Part shown: one piece after another, positions 52,730 to 61,164 of the stretch
Layout: every line of letters starts with the position of its first letter
Numbering within the stretch: the stretch's first letter is position 1
Origin: an uncultured Alphaproteobacteria bacterium
GTDB lineage: Bacteria; Pseudomonadota; Alphaproteobacteria; Rhodobacterales; Rhodobacteraceae
Length of the DNA stretch: 64,000 nucleotides
Assembly: GCA_902578545.1 (NCBI GenBank)
Contig: CACHDI010000002.1
Location: 124,001 to 188,000 of the forward strand
Direction: 5' to 3'
Made by a program: the position numbers and the translations under genes
Notes under the pieces: model-generated
What the model saw: only the letters and a program-made list of their open reading frames with translations
The model's database searches: none
Told to the model about the DNA's origin: nothing

Positions 52730-53986
52730 TTAGTAATCTACTTTGCCCTTTGTTTCTATATATTCCTTATCTAAATTTGAGAGCTCTTCTCCTTTGAAAG
52801 CAGCTTCGAATGCTTGTAATCGTTTAAATACTGAAATCAAATCTATAATGGTTGACCAAGAACGTACTAGGTATTGAAATGAGCTGGTTACCTCACTGAA
52901 GGCTCTGATAATTTGGTTCATGATACCTAAAGTAATTGTTCCGGCTGCTATCGTCGGTATTAATAATATATAAGCAAATAGGTTATTTAGTTGGAAATAA
53001 AAGTTCCTGAATAAGTTAAAGTATGTGTAGTGAATGTAAATACGAAAGTAATTTCTTCTAACGTTAGCAAATAGTTCTTTAAGGGTTTCAGGTTCAGCGC
53101 GTTTTTCATCATCTTCACCAAGAACTAATTCTTTTCTAAATGCAGCTTCAACTCTCTGATTTCTAAATTCGAGACCAGGTAATTTTATACCTGCTACTAT
53201 CATTAAAATAGTTCCAAAAATAGACCAAAAAATAGCTGCATAAAATAATGGATAAGCTATTTCACCAACCACTGGTATTTCTTTAACATTTTTTGATAAT
53301 TCTAGTAAAACTGGAAGAAATGCAATTAATGTCATTACGGAGTCTACTATGGAAACTCCTAAAGATTTCATTATGGATGCAAACCTCATAGTATCTTCTT
53401 GAATACGCTGTGAAGCACCTTCGATATGTCTTACTTGTTTCCATTTTTCTGTATAATAGTCATTCATAGCAGTTCTCCACCTGAAAACATAATGGCTCAC
53501 AAAAAAGCTCGTGAATACTGCAATCAATACATATGTGAGAGCTAAAATTAAAAAACTAAACATATAACCGTAAAGATCAGAAGCTGTAGTCGTAGATTCA
53601 TCAGAGAGGGCATTCTGGATGGCATCATAAAAAGGTCTATACCAATTGTTCACTGCAACAGCCACTTGTACTTGGTAGTAAGTTATAAATAAGATAAATG
53701 CAGAACCCAATATAGACCATACTTGCCATTTGTGTGGAGAATACATACTCCAGAATAAGTAAAATATCGCTGTTATTACTATAAAATAAATGTAAAACCA
53801 TAAAAAATCAGGGGTAGTAAAGTGACCCAAGCCAATTACTGGAGGAGCATCAGGCGCTGGAAAGTTAAACCCAAAAACTGTACCAAATTCTTTTCCACCA
53901 AAATACCAGAAAAATACAACTAAAATTACCCATACTAAAAGACTAGAAAAAAATTCTTTTGGTTTTGGAAAAAAACATTCAAGCAT
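52730..53986 (-). CDS. sbmA: SbmA/BacA-like peptide antibiotic/vitamin transporter
   Basis: 418 residues, about seven to eight membrane helices and no ATPase domain, the SbmA/BacA plan. The N-terminus MLECFFPKPKEFFSSLLVWV and AVNNWYRPFYDAIQNAL, WRTAMNDYYTEKWKQVRHIE and GASQRIQEDTMRFA are its landmarks. SbmA takes up proline-rich peptides and microcins; BacA homologues import peptides in symbionts and cobalamin in mycobacteria. A GGGGGAT ribosome site precedes the ATG. It stands alone on its strand between the amidase and a lipoprotein. Confidence 0.93.
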   Translation of the reverse strand: MLECFFPKPKEFFSSLLVWVILVVFFWYFGGKEFGTVFGFNFPAPDAPPVIGLGHFTTPDFLWFYIYFIVITAIFYLFWSMYSPHKWQVWSILGSAFILFITYYQVQVAVAVNNWYRPFYDAIQNALSDESTTTASDLYGYMFSFLILALTYVLIAVFTSFFVSHYVFRWRTAMNDYYTEKWKQVRHIEGASQRIQEDTMRFASIMKSLGVSIVDSVMTLIAFLPVLLELSKNVKEIPVVGEIAYPLFYAAIFWSIFGTILMIVAGIKLPGLEFRNQRVEAAFRKELVLGEDDEKRAEPETLKELFANVRRNYFRIYIHYTYFNLFRNFYFQLNNLFAYILLIPTIAAGTITLGIMNQIIRAFSEVTSSFQYLVRSWSTIIDLISVFKRLQAFEAAFKGEELSNLDKEYIETKGKVDY

Positions 53987-54050
53987 AATATCCCCCTAAT
54001 TATCCCCATAAAAGTTGAAGATACTTAGAATAAAAAAATATAAATATCAA

Positions 54051-54078
54051 CAAAAAAAAAGGGACATAAAGTCCCTTT
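54051..54078 (-). terminator. intrinsic terminator downstream of the lipoprotein gene
   Basis: An 8-base perfect stem (AAAGGGAC with GTCCCTTT) around a 5-base loop; on the minus strand the stem runs into a pure T-run (complement of the A-run at 54052-54060). It lies 21 bases beyond the lipoprotein stop. Confidence 0.88.
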
Positions 54079-54099
54079 CTAATAATATTTTTATCGATT

Positions 54100-54483
54100 T
54101 TAATGGGGATGTTTATGAAATGGTTTCTTTTTACACATATAAATTTTACCAACTAAACCAGAAGCAGAAGCAGTTTCTGCCCAACCAACAATAGATATGG
54201 CATTCCCACCCATTACTCTAGCTCTATTTCTTAGACCAATAATAGCCTCGGAATAGTTAATATTAGAAGAATAAGCTAGCTTTAGAATTTGAGCACAAGA
54301 TGGCTCCATCCTAAGTGTTCTATCAGCATGTAAACTTACTCTACTTACACCTCTCAACGGAACCACTCCTTCTCGAGCCGCACCTTGAGCATTAGATACT
54401 ACTGGGGAACCTAGATCCATTGCAATTGGTGCACTTTGGCAAGCCCCTAATACTCCTAATAATAATATAAGCAAAACTCTCAT
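54100..54483 (-). CDS. small lipoprotein, uncharacterised (RcsF/DUF4156-like)
   Basis: 127 residues. The signal ends in a lipobox LGAC with Cys15. The mature part contains MEPSCAQILKLAYSSN and LRNRARVMGGNAISIVGWAE, followed by GKIYMCKKK; the AxxxGANAI-type segment resembles RcsF and DUF4156 folds, with two further cysteines that may bond. The tail HKHPH is histidine-rich. GAGGTG lies before the ATG, and a clean terminator follows the stop. Function unknown; an outer-membrane lipoprotein is likely. Confidence 0.75.
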   Translation of the reverse strand: MRVLLILLLGVLGACQSAPIAMDLGSPVVSNAQGAAREGVVPLRGVSRVSLHADRTLRMEPSCAQILKLAYSSNINYSEAIIGLRNRARVMGGNAISIVGWAETASASGLVGKIYMCKKKPFHKHPH

Positions 54484-54677
54484 TAAAGCACCTCACGTTG
54501 TTTACTTCATCAAGATCAGGTACGACTTGCATTGTGAATAGTTTAAAAAAATAGAAAAATATCTTTAATTCCCAATCCTTAAAATTAATATGAAACATAA
54601 ATGTCACACATGGGTTAATAAAAATAAGTGTCTATGATAGTTTTTATAAAATATTATGATCAAAATAAAAAAAACTG

Positions 54678-56399
54678 ATGGAAAAAATTTTTATAAATAT
54701 AGTTAAGCCTTGGAAGACTATTGGCATAATAATTTTTATTGGGCTTTTTATTGGTTCGTGTGTAGCAATTGCCACCAAAATATTTGTTAACTCGATACTT
54801 TATCTCACTGAAATACGGGAAACTACTACCCTTTTTTCAATCTCTATAGCAGGTTATCAAATCAATTACGCACCAATTATAACAATTCTGGTAGCTGCAT
54901 TTATAATCAACAATATTAAAAAATTTACAAAAATAACAAGATTTCACGGGCCAGCTGATAGCATTTATGGCGCACATAGAACAGATAATGAAATAGACAT
55001 CAAAACTGGATATTTCTCTACTTTTGCCGCTTTAATTAGCGCTGGAGGAGGTGCATCTGTTGGTCAATATGGGCCACTTGTACATTTTGGAGCAACTTTA
55101 GGAACAAGTATTAGGTTTTTAACAAAAAACATATTAAGTACAGATGTTTTCATAGGTTGTGGAACTGCAGCTGCAATATCTGCAGGGTTTAATGCCCCAA
55201 TAGCTGGTTTGATTTTTGCTCATGAAGCTTTGCTGAGGCATTTTTCAATAAAAGCAGTAACCCCAATAGCCATTTCTAGTTTTACCGCAGCAGCAGTTGC
55301 CGATAAATTTTTTGGAGGTGAACAACTTTTTATTACAGAAATTATAGAGATGGATCTTATTAATTTCATTCCAATTGCTATTTCAGGTGGTTTATTTTTT
55401 GGATTTATAGCTCTTATTTACATGCATGCATTAAATAAAGGACCCCAATTTTCCGCTAAAATTAAAATTAAACCAAATCAACTAATTTATTTAGGTGCAT
55501 TATTTTGTGGGATTATTGGGATCGCTTATCCTGAAGTTTTGGGAATAGGTACAAATACAATTAATAACATGCTTAATGTCCAAATTGATACTCAAACTGT
55601 ATTAATTTTTCTTTTTCTTAAAATTATGCTCACTGCTATTTGTTTATCTACGGGTTTTTTTGGGGGTATCTTTTCTCCAGCAATTTTTGTAGGTGCAGCT
55701 TCTGGGATAGTATTTGCAAGTTTTATCAGTTTATTTGGAATAATTTCAGACATTAAAGCATTGGCTTTGTGTGGTATGGCATCAGTTGGTGCTTCTGTTA
55801 TAGGAACGCCAATTGCAGGAGTAATTTTAGTAATAGAATTGTCAAATAGTTATGACTTAGGAGTAATATCTATATTATCGATAGCTAGTGCTACTTTAAT
55901 TACTTATTTATTTTTTGGACAATCGTTATTCGATAGGCAGCTATTGAATCGTGGTATCGATATTGCACTCGGTCGAAGTCATTTAAAATTAATGGATGAG
56001 GCAATAGGCCCATTAGCTTCTGAAAATTTTTTGGCTTTCCTTCCAAATACTCCTCCAAAACATGCCGTTAAGCTAATGATAGCGAAAGAATTTACTGAAG
56101 CATATTTAGTTGATGAAAAAGGTATTTATAAAGGAAAAATAAGGCTTGTAGAACTAATAGCAAATACAGCTCAAAAAAATTGTTATGTTTTAAGAGAGAA
56201 TAATGAAGTATTATTAACAAGTATAGACTCAGTATTACAAGGAATTGAAGCTTGTAAAGATTTTGTCGGGGAATCTATTCCAGTAATCAACAAAGAAACC
56301 AATACCTTAATAGGAATTATTACTGAGTCTGACTTATTTAAAGCTTACCTAGACTTAAATAGACAAATCCGAGACTTAGAAGCAGGTTCAAGAAATTAA
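54678..56399 (+). CDS. CLC-family chloride channel/transporter with CBS domains
   Basis: 573 residues. The CLC membrane domain spans about residues 10 to 430, with GGGASVGQYGPLVHFGA (the GxExP-equivalent loop), AHEALLRHFSIKAVTPI, GGIFSPAIFVGAASGIV and VGASVIGTPIAGVILVIELS. The C-terminal 140 residues form a CBS pair (FLAFLPNTPPKHAVKLM and IPVINKETNTLIGIITESD). The external gating glutamate is replaced by Tyr131 in GQYGP. The start is the ATG at 54678. The C-terminus overlaps the end of the convergent glutamate dehydrogenase gene by 4 bases. Confidence 0.92.
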   Translation: MEKIFINIVKPWKTIGIIIFIGLFIGSCVAIATKIFVNSILYLTEIRETTTLFSISIAGYQINYAPIITILVAAFIINNIKKFTKITRFHGPADSIYGAHRTDNEIDIKTGYFSTFAALISAGGGASVGQYGPLVHFGATLGTSIRFLTKNILSTDVFIGCGTAAAISAGFNAPIAGLIFAHEALLRHFSIKAVTPIAISSFTAAAVADKFFGGEQLFITEIIEMDLINFIPIAISGGLFFGFIALIYMHALNKGPQFSAKIKIKPNQLIYLGALFCGIIGIAYPEVLGIGTNTINNMLNVQIDTQTVLIFLFLKIMLTAICLSTGFFGGIFSPAIFVGAASGIVFASFISLFGIISDIKALALCGMASVGASVIGTPIAGVILVIELSNSYDLGVISILSIASATLITYLFFGQSLFDRQLLNRGIDIALGRSHLKLMDEAIGPLASENFLAFLPNTPPKHAVKLMIAKEFTEAYLVDEKGIYKGKIRLVELIANTAQKNCYVLRENNEVLLTSIDSVLQGIEACKDFVGESIPVINKETNTLIGIITESDLFKAYLDLNRQIRDLEAGSRN

Positions 56400-57817
56400 A
56401 TACCCAATGAAGAATAACTCTGAACTACTCTTTTAACTGCAACCATCATCGCAGCAGTTCTAAGGTTGGGTACTCCTTTTGTTTCGTTCCATACTTTACT
56501 AATTGTATTATAAGACCCTCTCATTGTATCTTCCAAACCAGATCGCACTAAATCAACTTCTGACGCCCCTTGAATAAGGTTAGTTCTAAAATCACTATTA
56601 AATGATTTTCCTGTAAGATCTTCAATTCCATCAACTAATTGTGAAATTTGATTTTCTTGAGCTCTTTTTTGAAGACGACCAAGCCTTATTCTACTTAAAT
56701 TTTTAATCCACTCAAAATAGCTTACTGTTACTCCTCCAGCATTTGCATATAAGTCTGGAATAATAATTATTCCTTTTGCATCAAGTATAGGATCTGCTTC
56801 AGCTGAAACAGGTCCGTTAGCTGCTTCTATTATTAAGGGTGCTTTTATACGTTCAGCATTTTTCTCTGTAATTACAAGTTCCATAGCTGCTGGTATCAAA
56901 ATATCAGCATCAGCTTCAAGCATCTCATTCCCAGATTCTTGGAAGCCAGGAAACCCTTTTATTGTACCTTTTGCAACTATATGTTGCTTGAGCAGTTCTA
57001 TATTAATTCCATTTTCGTCTACTATAGAACCATCTCTTTCTAGTACATGCGTGATAAGTGCTTTATCTTCTAAGGATAAAAACAATGCTGCATGAAAACC
57101 TACATTACCAAGACCTTGAACAATAATTCTTTTTCCTTTTAACCCTGAACTTAAACCTGTTTTTTTTAAATCTATTTGATTATCAAAAAATGCCCTAAGA
57201 GCATATTGAACTCCTCGACCTGTAGCTTCAGTTCTACCTGAAATACCACCTTTGCTTACTGGTTTTCCAGTCACGCAGGCCCATGCATTGAGATCTGTAG
57301 GGTTAAGACGTCGATACTCATCAGCCATCCATGCCATTTCTCTTTCTCCAGTACCTACATCAGGTGCAGGAACATTTTGAGAAGGGTGTATCAAATCCCT
57401 TTTAGCTAACTCTTGAGCAAATCTTCTAGTTATTCTCTCCATTTCTTCAGGTTTCCAATCTCTAGGATTAATTATTAAACCTCCTTTGGAACCCCCAAAA
57501 GGAACTTCAACAAGAGCACACTTATATGTCATTAATGCTGCCAAAGCTTCTACTTCCTCTTGATTTACAGCTAAATCGTATCTGATACCACCTTTCACAG
57601 GTTCAAAATGATCAGAATGTACAGATCGGTAACCTACGAAAGTATGCATAGTACCTCTTAATCTAACTCCAAACCTTACTGTATAAGTGGCATTTGCAAA
57701 CATTATTTGATTTGCTAGATCTGAACTTAAAAATTCTAAGCCATCTGTATCCTGCAAACACTTAACTGCTTTTCTAAAATTTACCTCAATTGAATTTAAA
57801 AAGGCACTACTCGCCAT
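56396..57817 (-). CDS. gdhA: glutamate dehydrogenase
   Basis: 473 residues. The catalytic region is YKCALVEVPFGGSKGGLIIN, the glutamate-binding VPAPDVGTGEREMAWM follows, and the nucleotide fold is GKRIIVQGLGNVGFHAALFL. The chain ends with a helical tail. This is the hexameric Glu/Leu/Phe/Val dehydrogenase family; a catabolic (NAD) preference is likely from the fold but not proven. A GGGGGAT ribosome site precedes the ATG. It stands alone, convergent with the CLC gene. Confidence 0.92.
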   Translation of the reverse strand: MASSAFLNSIEVNFRKAVKCLQDTDGLEFLSSDLANQIMFANATYTVRFGVRLRGTMHTFVGYRSVHSDHFEPVKGGIRYDLAVNQEEVEALAALMTYKCALVEVPFGGSKGGLIINPRDWKPEEMERITRRFAQELAKRDLIHPSQNVPAPDVGTGEREMAWMADEYRRLNPTDLNAWACVTGKPVSKGGISGRTEATGRGVQYALRAFFDNQIDLKKTGLSSGLKGKRIIVQGLGNVGFHAALFLSLEDKALITHVLERDGSIVDENGINIELLKQHIVAKGTIKGFPGFQESGNEMLEADADILIPAAMELVITEKNAERIKAPLIIEAANGPVSAEADPILDAKGIIIIPDLYANAGGVTVSYFEWIKNLSRIRLGRLQKRAQENQISQLVDGIEDLTGKSFNSDFRTNLIQGASEVDLVRSGLEDTMRGSYNTISKVWNETKGVPNLRTAAMMVAVKRVVQSYSSLGI

Positions 57818-57928
57818 TTGACTATCCCCCCAGTTAATAAAACTAAATACTACTATGATTCATTTAGTTTACCAAACGTAACACACAAAAAACAAAGTAC
57901 AAGAACTAGTAGAAACTTAAATTATAAT

Positions 57929-58312
57929 TTAATTTTTGAAAGGATCACAGGCGTAACTTCTCTGACAAGCACCTCCAGCACTTGGATCTACTGACATAGT
58001 AACATCTTCTAACCCAGTTCCAGCTCTTTCATAGATACACATCCTTTGCTTTGTACCTATATTGATGTAAGAGCGTTTTAGCCTACATGTCGTAGTCCCC
58101 TTACTTGGCTTAGTGCCCCTTCTACGGCATTTTGCCTTTTCTCTACCTAGAATTGTTTGGGGCCATTTTAACCTTTTATTAGACCATTCTATACATGGAC
58201 CTTCTGCAGTTCCCTCATACATTCGCCCTTCTGCAAAAGCAGGCTCTCTAATAATATCCAGAAAAAATATTACTAAAATAATGACTATTATTTTTTTTAA
58301 AAAAAACAACAT
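57929..58312 (-). CDS. secreted cysteine-rich protein, unknown
   Basis: 127 residues, signal peptide at 1 to about 27 (REPAFAEGR). The mature part has six cysteines (GPCIEW, AKCRRRG, TTCRLKR, RMCIYE, GACQRS, YACDPF), probably three disulfides, and is basic. No family was recognised. The ATG at 58310-58312 is clear. The gene lies between glutamate dehydrogenase and the flagellar genes, on its own. A periplasmic or surface protein is the best guess. Confidence 0.65.
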   Translation of the reverse strand: MLFFLKKIIVIILVIFFLDIIREPAFAEGRMYEGTAEGPCIEWSNKRLKWPQTILGREKAKCRRRGTKPSKGTTTCRLKRSYINIGTKQRMCIYERAGTGLEDVTMSVDPSAGGACQRSYACDPFKN

Positions 58313-58379
58313 GATAGATTTTAAATTCTTTTATCTTATTTAGTATAAAATTTAATTTAATTAAATAAAAGAAGTAAAA

Positions 58380-58721
58380 TTAATGAAATTTCATACTTAC
58401 TTTGGTTTTTCCATCAGGATATGCTCTTCTACATTCAATAATAGCATCAGCTAATAGGTTTGATGCAATTTTTTCATCTCCATTTGCAAAACCTTTGGTT
58501 ATTTCACTTGATAAATGTGTAAGAAACAATAAAGCAGAGGCTAGTCTTCTTTCTACATAAACATCGTCCAAATCAGCTGTATACTTTAATAATGATAAAG
58601 CCACGGCCGATTGAAAATCTTTGAGATCTTTCTTTTCAGAACTTAAATCTAAACCTAGTTCTTTTTTAATTTCTGTATCTTCTTTATTTGAAGATGTTAG
58701 CCTTGCTTTTTTATTATCCAT
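58380..58721 (-). CDS. uncharacterised 113-residue protein next to fliL
   Basis: 113 residues, helical and acidic at the N-terminus, with VALSLLKYTADLDDVYVERR then LASALLFLTHLSSEI and NLLADAIIECRRAYPDG. There is no signal peptide or membrane helix. It is divergent from fliL (135 bases). It does not show FlaF or FlbT features that would settle a role, and I do not recognise a family. The location makes a flagellar or regulatory part possible. Confidence 0.6.
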   Translation of the reverse strand: MDNKKARLTSSNKEDTEIKKELGLDLSSEKKDLKDFQSAVALSLLKYTADLDDVYVERRLASALLFLTHLSSEITKGFANGDEKIASNLLADAIIECRRAYPDGKTKVSMKFH

Positions 58722-58836
58722 AATAGTTACTCTTTATTTTTTTCAAATATATTAACGTCTTTTAAAAAAAAAATTTTAAAAGATAATTTTACAAATTTTA
58801 AATGATGGCGTTATTTATGACTTGAAATTAACTTTT

Positions 58837-58842
58837 TATAAT
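58837..58842 (+). promoter_or_regulatory. possible -10 box of the fliL promoter
   Basis: TATAAT lies 14 bases before the fliL ATG, with a weak TTATGA -35 about 16 bases upstream. A TGGC-N8-TGA element at 58806-58820 is a competing sigma-54-like candidate (see findings). Either reading is by eye only. Confidence 0.3.
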
Positions 58843-58856
58843 AAGATTATATTTTG

Positions 58857-59534
58857 ATGAGTGCTGAAAATACAGAAAAAGATAACAAAGTAGAGAATAA
58901 TACTCCTCCACCTAAAAAGAAAATGTCAATTAAATTAGATTATTTTCAAATTGCACTTTATGGAGGTCCAGCTATTATATTTTTTCTTATTTTTTATTTA
59001 ATTAAGAACTTTTTATTCGTTCCACCAACTGAACAAGAAATAAGAGAACTTACAAAAATTAAAGAACAAGATCCTTTTGCTCACTTAGCAATAGACCCAC
59101 CACTAAAAATGGCGCAGGTGATAGCAAAAAAAAAAGCAGAGGATAAAGCACTTGCAGAAGCTGAAACAGAAGTCTTAGCAGATGGGACAATTGCTTTTCT
59201 TTCTCCAAGGTACAAATATTATGAATTTAGTGGTCCTCTAGCAACTAATCTAATCAATAGTAGAAAAATTCTTACCATTAATATATCTGTTGCAGTTTTT
59301 GAAACACCTATGAAAGCTGAAGATTTTTATGAAACATTTGAACATTTTGTGCCTGTTTTGAGGTCTATAGTCATAAAAGGTATAGGGGATTTCACATTAG
59401 AAATGGCAGAAGATGAACCTACAGTTTTTCAGTTTCGTGAGTATTTACTTGAGGCATTTAATAAAAAACTTCGAGATTTGGGAGCACAACCCATATTAAA
59501 AAAAGTTGTATTTAGTAGTTTTGTAATTACTTAG
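58857..59534 (+). CDS. fliL: flagellar basal-body-associated protein FliL
   Basis: 225 residues. A cytoplasmic N-terminus is followed by one membrane helix (about residues 35 to 50, GGPAIIFFLIFYLIKNFLFV), a coiled linker rich in Ala and Glu, and the periplasmic FliL core ending DLGAQPILKKVVFSSFVIT, the family-typical closing VxFSxFVIQ. FliL stabilises stators around the motor. The start is the ATG at 58857; a TTG three bases upstream is also open. A weak -10 box lies just before it. Confidence 0.85.
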   Translation: MSAENTEKDNKVENNTPPPKKKMSIKLDYFQIALYGGPAIIFFLIFYLIKNFLFVPPTEQEIRELTKIKEQDPFAHLAIDPPLKMAQVIAKKKAEDKALAEAETEVLADGTIAFLSPRYKYYEFSGPLATNLINSRKILTINISVAVFETPMKAEDFYETFEHFVPVLRSIVIKGIGDFTLEMAEDEPTVFQFREYLLEAFNKKLRDLGAQPILKKVVFSSFVIT

Positions 59535-59552
59535 GCTAAACAAGTTTTGATT

Positions 59553-59777
59553 ATGGTCGTTATGTCTTTTATGGAAGAAATAAAAAACATAAATTCTTAT
59601 AGTCAAAATAATCAAAGTAATTTTTACAATGCTACTGATGAAAAAGTAAATAATGAGGATCAAGATAATAATTCCTTTGATCTAGCTCAATTACTTAAAA
59701 CAGGCTACCAAAAAAGAAAATTTTCTAATACCAGTACAGTGAATTGGTTGCAAACCTGGAGAATTTCCAACTTATAA
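59553..59777 (+). CDS. small uncharacterised protein downstream of fliL
   Basis: 75 residues, rich in Asn, Gln, Ser and Asp, with no recognised family; the last segment FDLAQLLKTGYQKRKFSNTS is the most ordered. It begins 18 bases after the fliL stop on the same strand, with several in-frame ATGs (59553, 59562, 59571) and no clear ribosome site. The asparagine-rich composition could be drift in AT-rich DNA. It may be a flagellar accessory or an accidental frame. Confidence 0.4.
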   Translation: MVVMSFMEEIKNINSYSQNNQSNFYNATDEKVNNEDQDNNSFDLAQLLKTGYQKRKFSNTSTVNWLQTWRISNL

Positions 59778-59797
59778 ATTTAAATTTTTTGCATCTA

Positions 59798-59983
59798 TTA
59801 TTCTGAATTTCCAGGAAAGTACGCTTTGCCTTGTATTGCTTTAGCTCCCAATTTCTCTTTAAATATTGGATTATCATTTAATATATTAGTAAGTGCTTCA
59901 TTAACCCATTTTTCGGCTTCTTCTTGACTGTCTGCATCTAACTCTGCGATACCATCAACAATCCAATGTACTTTGATTTTCAT
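59798..59983 (-). CDS. 61-residue conserved-type small protein
   Basis: MKIKVHWIVDGIAELDADSQ is followed by EEAEKWVNEALTNIL and a C-terminus GKAYFPGNSE. The beta strand followed by an EEAEKW-type helix loosely resembles DpnD/PcfM-like small proteins. AAGGAGAAC lies before the ATG, a good ribosome site. It has no membrane segment. It lies 22 bases downstream of the Sel1-type gene on the same strand, so it is probably translated from that transcript. Role unknown. Confidence 0.65.
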   Translation of the reverse strand: MKIKVHWIVDGIAELDADSQEEAEKWVNEALTNILNDNPIFKEKLGAKAIQGKAYFPGNSE

Positions 59984-60005
59984 GAATTGTTCTCCTTATT
60001 TGAAT

Positions 60006-60638
60006 TTAGTTATTTTTATTTACAAAATCTTTAAAAAATTTCTCAGCATTATCTTGTTCTTCAATAATTTCCTCTGGAGATAGTTCTTCTTCAACATTGT
60101 CTCTCATTTCTTCGGCATTTTCGAGTCCAAGGGCAGCACCAACAGTAAACCATTTATAAGCAGACGAATATTCTTTTTCTTCAACTACTTCTAAAAAGAA
60201 TTTACCTAGATGCATAATTGAGGTTTGAGACCCACTTTCGATACTTTTAATAAGATAGTTTTTTACTTCTTCACGTACAGTTTCAACTGTTTTCTCTGGT
60301 ACTAGATCAACTAATTCTGAAACTAAATCGTCAGCTTTTTCAATATTGCCAAGTTTTGATAAAAAAGCCCAATATAAGGATTCTGAGTATTTTTTGGTTA
60401 TACCTTTTCCTTCTTTCAACAAATAAGCTAGATTATACTGTGCGTCATGTTCAGAATTGTTAGCTAGTTTTTCAAAAATAGGGAATGCTTCGTTATATTT
60501 TTTAGATTTAAAAAAATCATATGCTTTTTTAAAAAGTATATCACTATCACTTAATTTATGATCATCACTAACAGATTGATTTGAGAAAAAATAAATTATT
60601 ACGAAAATTTTTATAAAATAATTTATAAAAATTTTCAT
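60006..60638 (-). CDS. secreted Sel1/TPR-repeat protein
   Basis: 210 residues. A signal peptide covers about residues 1 to 24 (ending SVSDDHK). Then come Sel1-type helical pairs: DILFKKAYDFFKSKKYNEAF, HDAQYNLAYLLKEGKGITKK and SSAYKWFTVGAALGLENAEE, the last near residue 180; the C-terminus is acidic. Such repeats make protein-protein surfaces. Its ATG overlaps the stop of the upstream NHLP-like gene as ATGA, so both are coupled. A periplasmic partner of the motor or of the upstream protein is possible, but unproven. Confidence 0.75.
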   Translation of the reverse strand: MKIFINYFIKIFVIIYFFSNQSVSDDHKLSDSDILFKKAYDFFKSKKYNEAFPIFEKLANNSEHDAQYNLAYLLKEGKGITKKYSESLYWAFLSKLGNIEKADDLVSELVDLVPEKTVETVREEVKNYLIKSIESGSQTSIMHLGKFFLEVVEEKEYSSAYKWFTVGAALGLENAEEMRDNVEEELSPEEIIEEQDNAEKFFKDFVNKNN

Positions 60639-61024
60639 CTACCTGCCATCATCACTAGCTGTAGGTAAAATACCCTAACCTTAAATTTTGAGCCTGGACG
60701 CTTCTCATATACAACAATTCTTGGCCTGTCAGAATTAGGTTTTTGAAATTCAACAACCATAGTATCAGGAAGATGTACTCCATTTTGTTCTAATGTTGCG
60801 TGCGGATCTGAAGAAAAATCTTTATGAAAATCTGGATCTATCCAAATTCTTGCAAGTGCCTTTCCAATAATATCAGGTAGTAATTTTTTTACCTCCTCAC
60901 GTGATTGTAAAGAAATATTACCGTTAACTAAGTCTAATGGTGCTAAATCTCTGTTTTTCTCTATAACAGCTGGAGGAGAAAGTTTTTTTATTGGAATTAA
61001 AGCTCTTTGAGAATTTGCAGACAT
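60635..61024 (-). CDS. nitrile-hydratase-alpha/NHLP-leader-like protein
   Basis: 129 residues. The core LPDIIGKALARIWIDPDFHK and DPHATLEQNGVHLPDTMVVE (about residues 48 to 90) follows the nitrile hydratase alpha-type fold found in nitrile hydratases and in the NHLP leader family of ribosomal peptide precursors. A 50-residue N-terminal extension has no family, and the C-terminal 30 residues are basic and end YLQLVMMAGR. A GAGG ribosome site precedes the ATG. It is translationally coupled to the Sel1-type gene. No modification enzyme is near. An ordinary structural use of the fold is as likely as a precursor. Confidence 0.65.
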   Translation of the reverse strand: MSANSQRALIPIKKLSPPAVIEKNRDLAPLDLVNGNISLQSREEVKKLLPDIIGKALARIWIDPDFHKDFSSDPHATLEQNGVHLPDTMVVEFQKPNSDRPRIVVYEKRPGSKFKVRVFYLQLVMMAGR

Positions 61025-61123
61025 AAATACCTCTATTTTTGTAACAATTTACAAATAAAATGCCCAATTGTCCAACGACTTATTTCAAAAATTTATTAAT
61101 TTATTAATAGAATTTGTTAATTA

Positions 61124-61140
61124 TTGGCATAATAATTGAA
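61124..61140 (+). promoter_or_regulatory. sigma-54-like promoter element upstream of the rod protein gene
   Basis: TTGGCA, six bases, then TTGAA resembles the -24/-12 pattern (GG and GC ten bases apart), except that the -12 C is an A. It lies 25 bases before the flgF start. A similar TGGC-N8-TGA lies before fliL. The presence of RpoN cannot be checked here. Confidence 0.35.
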
Positions 61141-61164
61141 TTGATTTAGCTGAAAGGTTTTAAA

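Noticed and set aside
52726-52740. TAGATTAGTAATCTA palindrome followed by T on the minus strand near the end of sbmA
   Set aside because: The stem is short and nearly all A/T, and the palindrome overlaps the coding end; too weak to call a terminator.
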